Source of the DNA: Dinochytrium kinnereticum
Taxonomy: Eukaryota > Chytridiomycota > Chytridiomycetes > Chytridiales > Chytridiaceae
NCBI GenBank assembly: GCA_027604005.1
Contig: JADGJT010000110.1
Location: forward strand, 1 to 62,151
DNA: 62,151 bases
Direction: 5' to 3'
A program made the translations under genes and the position numbers. Positions 56,634-62,151 of the stretch are shown here, piece after piece. The notes below the pieces were generated by a model that did no database searches, was not told the origin of the DNA, and was given only the letters and a program-made list of their open reading frames with translations. Position 1 is the stretch's first letter. Each line of letters begins with the position of its first letter.

Positions 56634-58474
56634 ATGATCGTGAGTGCATTGGACCTGAAGCGCTTGACGCAGCAAATCGATGGCGCAGGAATGGAGGAGA
56701 AAGTCCGTTCGCTGCTCAGAGACGATGTAAGTTTGCCATATTATCGGATCGCACACGTTCTCGCTCACTGTCTGTAGAGAGAGGACAGACTGCGGCTCTC
56801 AAAGTCAAGGGTAAAGAACTGGGACAATACGATATCAGGCCAGAGAAGGAAGAAACTGGAGGCAAGAACTGAAAGAATGGCTGCGGAGGAGCAGGAAAGG
56901 ATACAGACTGACCTTCAGTATGCCATGGAAGAGGCGGAGAGACGGAGAGAAGCAATTGACAGAGCTAAACGGTTGCAATACAACAACCAAGACTCTGTCC
57001 GTGCCTTCCACAGCCGTGTGCTGCTTTATCAAGTACTTAAAGTAGGTCTTGTTGATAAAGACAGTTTTTAAAAAGAATTCAGGAACGGGACTTGCAACTA
57101 CAAATGAAGCAACAGCGGAACCAATTGGAGGAAAATGTGGAGTCGAACAAGATACTGGAAAATCAGTCAAGAGTATGAATTATTGAATCTATAATTTGGA
57201 GGAGATGCGCTAATCTCATTACCATTAAGTTCTTACTGCAGCTAGAAGATGACGCAAAAGTGCAGATAGAAGCTCGACGAAAACAGCATCTGCTAGCCCA
57301 AGACCAGCAACGTCAGATCAGGGAAAAGGCCTCTCGAGCCAAGGAGGAGAAACTTGTTTGCTCTTCACATTGAATGAATTTTGCTAATCGCTAAAGTTAG
57401 ATAGGTTGGAAGGAAAAGAGCTGGCGGTCCTTGATCAGGAGTACCGTGAAAGCTTAAAGAAAGAGGAGGAAAAAAGAAAGCTGAATTGCCTTTCTTTAAG
57501 AGATCAGTTGCTCCACATAAGAGATGACATTAAAATGCGAGAAGAAGTTGATAAAAAGTTAAAGATAGAAGAAAGCAAGCGGAGCGAGGCCTGGATAGCT
57601 CGAAAGTCTAAACAGTCTGAAATGAAGAAAGAAGTCGAGAAAAAGTGGTTCAAGTTGAGTCTACCCACCCCGCTCCCTTTCTTTTTTATAGTTAAAACAA
57701 AAGTATTTATATTATCCAGTGATGCAATACGGATGCGTGAACAACTTGGGGAAGTTCAAGCCAAGTTGAACATCGATGCCGATGCAAGAATCGAAGCCCA
57801 AATGAAGATAGCGATTGAAAAGAAGGCATCACAAGAAAAGAAAGAAGAACTTGATCGAGCAGAGAAGAAGAAGCACCAACAAAGGGAGCTTCGGGATTAT
57901 TTTCAGGAATATGTTTGAGATGGCTTCCAGTTTAAATCTCACTAATCAATCCACAGCTTCGAAAGAGTGAAATTCGACAGAAAGAGAGTAAGGCTCTTGA
58001 AAGGGAAGAGTTGGAAGGTTACAAGCAGATTAGGGAAGAAACTATCAAGGAACAGAAGCAGAAGAAGCTCACCGCACTTCGAGAAGGGAAAGAGCTACAA
58101 GATCATCATCGAGCGCAAATGGTTTTTGATAGCGTGATATATGTTTCGACTTAATATCATTTAAGGAGAGAATAAGGAAGATTAAAAAGAAGGAAAAGGA
58201 AGATCGGTTGGAAGGGGACAAATTGGACGTTATCCGGATCGACCAAGAGGTAAGTTACTAACTGATTTTCATTGCTGAAAAGGAAAAAAAGGACCAGCAC
58301 CTTCTCTCCTACATGAGAGCCCTTGCTATGGAGGATTGGGCTCTAGACGATCAACGGTTGCAACGATACGTCGCCCAAGCCCCAGGTCAACCTAAGCGTC
58401 CGCGCCCCTCGCCTCCCTTTTTAAACACGCATTTAAGACTCGGGTTTGCACCCTCACCACCCCGCAATAAATAA
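56634..58474 (+). CDS. CFAP210: Cilia- and flagella-associated protein 210 (CFAP210/CCDC173-like)
   Basis: Nine exons, 56634-56726, 56778-57041, 57083-57172, 57242-57355, 57397-57653, 57720-57912, 57957-58121, 58166-58249 and 58283-58474, give 483 aa. The protein is almost entirely charged helical sequence. The diagnostic block is VKNWDNTISGQRRKKLEART followed by AEERRREAIDRAKRLQ-type sequence, then SVRAFHSRVLLYQVLKERDL, which matches CFAP210, a microtubule inner protein that lines axonemal doublets. The C-terminal tail is RPSPPFLNTHLRLGFAPSPP. Introns are tiny (33-70 bp; the last is 33 bp). The coding end reads CGC AAT AAA TAA, so a poly(A) signal AATAAA overlaps the stop. The exact assignment among related MIP coiled-coil proteins is likely but rests on one block. 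Confidence 0.82.
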
Positions 58475-58574
58475 AGAAAAGAAGTGATGTTATCTTGTTA
58501 TCTGATTTGTTTCTATTCCCAGAGGCACTGTTCTGCCTTCCCAAGTTTAGTGACACAAAGGAAACCAACCAACC

Positions 58575-59513
58575 ATGCATCACTGGTTAGAGAGACTTGA
58601 TATGAACATCGTACTGACAGAAACGAAACAAAAAAGGGAAGATGAAGTGTATAACCTTAAGGCTGTCTGCGATGAGGTTGCTGCTCAAGTGATGGACTAT
58701 AAACAGGCCGAAAGGGCCGGGCTTCCTCTTGACGAATATACCTCATCGATTGATTCCAATATGGAGAAGCTCATGTTAGGAATCGCTGCTTTAGAGGAGA
58801 AACTTGAGAAATCTGAACAAGCCGGGTCTACGTGAGTCTTAGATCTTTTTTATGCGTTGCCACCTTTTTCTTAAATGATCTAGCCCTGGAGAGGAACTGA
58901 GACTCTGGGAAGCGGAAATATTGAATCTGAGCAAGGCACATGATAGGTTAGAGTATATGTATAAACCTGATATCGCTATGCCTGTCAGGTATTGGACTTC
59001 TCCCCCAACCGCCCTGAATTTTTTTTGAAGCCGCAAGAAGCATTCAAAGACAAAAACGTCTTTTATCAACCTTGACGATGCAACCACCCAACTAGATTCC
59101 GGTGAGCTGCTTCAACTGCAAACAAGGATAATGGACGGTATGTATTTGACATTAAATTGCCCTAATTCCATTTTCGTGTAGAGCAAGATATACACCTTGA
59201 TATTCTAAGCGAATCCATCCAACGCCAAAAAAATATCGGCTTGCGAATTGGCGAAGAGCTGGAGCTACATGTGGATCTTCTCGAAGAGACTGAAAACGCA
59301 GTGGACGCCACGACCTCACGTCTGGGAGAGTCCAGTCGGCGACTGAATCAAGTCCAAACACAGTCCAAGACAAATACCCAAGGTAAGTTACCTCTCCTTC
59401 ATGGATCGTAGTTCCATCGATAATCAAACTTAACAATAATCTTGACAGGCTTCGTAATTATCGCCGTCCTCGTTTTTATCCTTCTTTTGATAATAATATG
59501 GGCAAAGAAGTAA
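58575..59513 (+). CDS. Qc-SNARE, syntaxin-8-like
   Basis: Five exons, 58575-58831, 58884-58988, 59031-59137, 59182-59382 and 59449-59513, give 244 aa. The Qc-type SNARE motif reads EQDIHLDILSESIQRQKNIG, LRIGEELELHVDLLEETENA, VDATTSRLGESSRRLNQV, with the zero-layer Gln in the expected place. A C-terminal tail anchor follows (FVIIAVLVFILLLIIIWAKK). The N-terminal half is helical and includes LEKLEKSE-type coiled coil. The LxxHVxLLE pattern resembles syntaxin-8/Syn8 and plant SYP5, which act in late endosome and vacuole fusion. No PX domain is present, so it is not Vam7. Confidence 0.88.
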
Positions 59514-59561
59514 TCCCAAGAAACTATCAAAGTCCCTGTGTGTAACCCTTTGTTTTCTCTG

Positions 59562-60425
59562 ATGGAAGGAGTGGCCAAAGAATTAGAGAATGCCCTGGGG
59601 CTCACAGATGAAGCCTACGCAGAATACATTTCTCAATTGATTGAGGATGAGTCCATAGCAACGGAGGAAAAGTTTGAAATTATCAAGGTTGAGTTTGTGA
59701 AGACGATCAATTCAAGTAACGAAATTAGGAGTTTTTGGAGGAGGCAACAGTATGTTTTCCAGCCTTTCCGGATTTCTTGGAGAACGTTTCATTAAAGGCA
59801 TTCTAATATATATTCAGAGCAAAGATGTGAAAGGGTTTGTCGATGAATTACTCCGAAAAGCAGACTTGAAAAAGCAGGAAGAAAGTGCTATGAAAGAATC
59901 TGCTGCTGTCCAAGCCATCCCCGCTTCAGGTTCCTATCTATAACTCCTACATCCTTGCATATTTATCAGTTATTTACAGAGGCAGAATTGGAGGTCCTTC
60001 GTGAGATTAGAATAACAGATGAACCCAAGAAGAAAATGCTAACAAAGGAGGAGAGACGAAAACGGGACCAGCTTCTTGCCAAATACGGTTACGATGTGGA
60101 TGATATTGTTGAAGGCGCAGACGGAGAGGCCGAAGTTGTTTATAAAGGCGAATCATCAAGCAACGACTTCAACAGTGAGTCCTTACTCTCACATTTAAAC
60201 AAGTCTTATGTTAACTTGGTCTTGATATCATTTCTTATTTCCTCTGAAGTTTCCGCAAATGATAATGCAGCGAAAGTTCGAGACGTCGAGCAACAAAGAC
60301 GAGCAAAACTAAAAGCCGAGCATGAGGTCGTCCAGCAACGAAACAAGGCAGCTCTCGAAAAGCAACTCCTTGACAAAGAGAAAGAAAAACGGCGCACACA
60401 AAAGAAAGAAAAGAGACGCATGTGA
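59562..60425 (+). CDS. CCDC43-like coiled-coil protein
   Basis: Five exons, 59562-59687, 59729-59749 (21 nt), 59818-59929, 59980-60174 and 60250-60425, give 209 aa (human CCDC43 about 224). The N-terminal PWI-like fold includes LENALGLTDEAYAEYISQLI, EEKFEIIKEFLEEATSKDVK across the microexon, and GFVDELLRKADLKKQEE. The conserved block KMLTKEERRKRDQLLAKYGY is followed by an acidic loop and a strongly basic tail (LLDKEKEKRRTQKKEKRRM). Function is unknown in this family. The start is 48 bp after the SNARE stop, and the stop is 3 bp from the convergent TAP42 stop, so the 3' UTRs must overlap. Confidence 0.85.
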
Positions 60426-60428
60426 TCT

Positions 60429-61565
60429 TCAACCTTTATTCATTCTATTTCCCCATCCCCGAGGATTGGCATCCTTAAATTCATCCATTGCCCTTGCCTT
60501 CATAGTCTCAATGTCAAGTGCCTCTTCGTCTTCATCTGCGGTTGCTGGCTTGGCGGGCTGCGTTCTACAGAGATGGATCAAACACCCCAACCAACAGAGT
60601 TATTACTCACCCTCCCTGCAAAAAGTTTCCCCTTTCATACTCCCTCTCTAGGTACTCATCGATGGTCATGGTTGGCAAATTATGACCAGGCCGGAATACA
60701 CCTTTCTTGAGGTCCTCGCGGGTTTTTGTGAGAATAAACGGTTTGAAGCGTGGGGCACTCTGTTTTTTAAGATCGAGCCGTTCGGAAGTTACATCGGGTC
60801 CCTGCAACGCTAGAGTTTCTTCTCGATTCTTCAGTAACGTAAGTTCCATATTTGTAAGCTCAATATTTTCAATAGCCTTCCATGCTGCGGCTTTAAGCAA
60901 CGTCAGGGAAAGCTCTCGTGTCAGCTCTTCATCTTCTTCGGATTCGGTTTTGCAGAGAAGCGTTGTGAGTTCCTGGGCTCTCGCTTTCAAAGCCCGTTCT
61001 GTCTTAAACCTCATGATCTTTTGGTTCCTTGTATCTTCCGCTGTGTGTGCAGGCTTAATTTCGTCCATGCTGAAGATTTCGTGAAGAACCAGTCGCTCCA
61101 AAAAGGATTCAAAGAGCACCTGGTAGACCATGACCTTAAAACAGGGCAAGAAAAGAAAAACTTACCAATGAACTCTTAAGATGGTCAATGCGAGCAGTAT
61201 CGACTACTTTTAGCTCCATTTCAGCCAAATAATAGTCCAACAGAAGGAAACTATGCCGGGTTATGTAAACATTAAATCATCTACAAACCCCATACCTCAA
61301 ATCGCTACTGTTTATGTCCTCTACCGTCTCATTTGTACTGAAAATAGCCAACGATCGAACCATCTCAACACACTCTCTAAACCCAGTTATGGCACTCCGA
61401 ACATCGTTCTAAATATCAAAACTTTTTCCATGAACAGAAAGGGTTTTCTACCTGAAAGGAATCATCACTGGGCGGGACTTCTGATCCTTCAATACGGTGG
61501 TATATAGATTGTGTGCTGAGGAACTTTTGCTTGAGAGAGCTGCTGTCTTCAGAGTTGAGCATCAT
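60429..61565 (-). CDS. TAP42: TAP42/IGBP1 (alpha4) PP2A-associated protein
   Basis: Five exons, 61565-61452, 61408-61296, 61250-61166, 61134-60611 and 60564-60429, give 323 aa. The N-terminal TPR-like helices include DSSSLKQKFLSTQSIYHRIE, DVRSAITGFRECVEMVRSLA and SFLLLDYYLAEM. The middle has NQKIMRFKTERALKARAQEL and the signature PRFKPFILTKTREDLKKGVF, RPGHNLPTMTIDEYLEREYE. The C-terminus MKARAMDEFKDANPRGWGNR is also family-typical. TAP42 binds the catalytic subunits of PP2A-type phosphatases downstream of TOR. The third intron (61135-61165) is only 31 bp. Two adjacent ATGs, 61565 and 61562, are possible starts. Confidence 0.93.
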
Positions 61566-61934
61566 GGAACTTCAGTATTCCAAAATGGTGTTACGGTGAG
61601 AGGTTTGTACTTCAGTATATTGCTCAGAAGGAAATAATAGGGCATCACAGAGTTTTCGCAAACCTCAAATTTGCAAATTTCATGTTCATTTTTGAGGATA
61701 GTGACCACCCGAGCTAAAATTTAGGATAAATATTCAAGATAGAGGGGTCTCTATCCTTGTAAAGTGGAATGAATTAATCCCTTTTATTCATAAAACACTC
61801 ATCCTCATACCTGTAAAGTGGAATGATTTAATCCACTTGTACAGGAAAAAAGAAAAGCATTCTAAATACAATTTCTCTCCGACTTTGCGAACCATCCCTT
61901 AGTTGTTTGATTTTGATTCCCACGCGTAACAGAG
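61566..61934. other. Right-hand intergenic region
   Basis: Upstream flank of TAP42. It contains the direct and inverted repeats listed at 61756-61845. No coding sequence recognised. Confidence 0.4.
61756..61845. repeat. Direct repeat and hairpin (possible MITE or transposon end)
   Basis: Two copies of a 25-bp sequence (TTGTAAAGTGGAATGAATTA and CTGTAAAGTGGAATGATTTA, each followed by ATCC) start about 54 bp apart. The second copy also forms an inverted repeat: CCTGTAAAGTGGA pairs with TCCACTTGTACAGG across a 9-nt loop, a 13-bp stem with one bulged G (61810-61845). This is seen directly; a mobile-element origin is inference. Confidence 0.6.
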
Positions 61935-62132
61935 ATGGTTAGCCGAGTGAAAAAGGCTACCGGCAAGAAGCTGGTTGATGGAGCGATGGATTCACTTCTT
62001 ATTGGGCGGAAACCCCGAATCCGAGCGGTTTTGTTGGGAATTTACACAATAACTATAACTAAGTTCAAGGCCAACTTAGCAAAACTACTGACTGAGAGAG
62101 TATTAAGATCACAACTTATTTTTATTACTTAG
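61935..62132 (+). CDS. Uncharacterised ORF, 65 aa
   Basis: Open frame from ATG: a basic start (MVSRVKKATGKKLVDGAMDS), then LLIGRKPRIRAVLLGIY and a further basic stretch. It ends before the window edge and has no recognised domain; it may be the first exon of a gene that continues outside, or a transposon fragment beside the repeat at 61756-61845. A tRNA A-box-like stretch (TAGCCGAGTGAAAAAGG) overlaps the start but no tRNA is supported. Confidence 0.2.
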   Translation: MVSRVKKATGKKLVDGAMDSLLIGRKPRIRAVLLGIYTITITKFKANLAKLLTERVLRSQLIFIT

Positions 62133-62151
62133 TAAAACTTCCAGCTTTTAA

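Noticed and set aside
61935..61990. tRNA-Leu/Ser-like A-box (TAGCCGAGTGAAAAAGG)
   Set aside because: No matching B-box within 40-90 bp and no acceptor stem.
1..62151. Bacterial-type operons or ribosome binding sites
   Set aside because: All genes have spliceosomal introns and eukaryotic families, so prokaryotic signals do not apply.

Overview
This is nuclear DNA from a flagellated (zoosporic) fungus, most likely a chytrid. Genes are split by many short GT-AG introns, mostly 31-100 bp. Fungal-type genes (ERG28, an ML-domain secreted lipid-binding protein, a complex I accessory subunit, MEDS/PAS histidine kinases) sit beside three axoneme or intraflagellar-transport genes (IFT38/CLUAP1, CYB5D1, CFAP210). 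The organism is inferred from gene content only. All gene models below were spliced by hand by joining reading frames at GT-AG sites with consistent phase; no transcript data were available.

Layout. 0.2-2.3 kb: a PEX22-like peroxisomal membrane protein (-). 2.3-7.4 kb: gene-poor, with a decayed secreted-protein fragment. 7.5-8.5 kb: an unknown protein (+). 9.8-12.8 kb: a single-pass LRR-TM-SAM receptor-like protein (+) whose LRR exons are modular. 13.5-14.9 kb: MTA phosphorylase (-), divergent from a LACTB2-like metallo-beta-lactamase-fold protein (+, 15.4-16.9 kb). 17.8-22.2 kb: a PAS protein with a degenerate kinase core and an intact receiver domain (+). 23.3-25.7 kb: an unknown protein with an internal duplication (-). 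28.4-29.6 kb: two small mitochondrial proteins (+), one a complex I 17.8-kDa-like subunit. 30.0-30.7 kb: an NPC2/ML-domain protein (-). 34.3-37.7 kb: a MEDS-PAS histidine kinase relative whose phospho-acceptor His is Arg (+). 39.5-42.2 kb: its canonical relative, with His and ATP-binding boxes intact but no receiver (+).

From 43 kb the window becomes very compact: RanBP1, Emp24/p24-beta, mitochondrial TyrRS (all +), TSR1 (-), a 10-N assembly gap in A-rich repeats, a forkhead factor (+), IFT38 (-), CYB5D1 (-), ERG28 (+), CFAP210 (+), a Qc-SNARE (+), CCDC43-like (+) and TAP42/IGBP1 (-). Intergenic gaps here fall to 3-150 bp, with one 47-bp divergent promoter and one pair of stop codons only 3 bp apart.

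How the genes fit together. The strongest candidate for something undescribed is the set of three related same-strand signalling genes between 17.7 and 42.3 kb. One looks like an active kinase without a receiver, one like a pseudokinase with the His replaced, and one has a wrecked kinase core but a complete receiver. Together they look like a hybrid two-component protein split over separate genes, with pseudokinase partners. The second candidate is the LRR-TM-SAM receptor, built from 24-residue repeats encoded on identical 72-nt phase-2 exons. The right-hand block is a housekeeping and cilium cluster.
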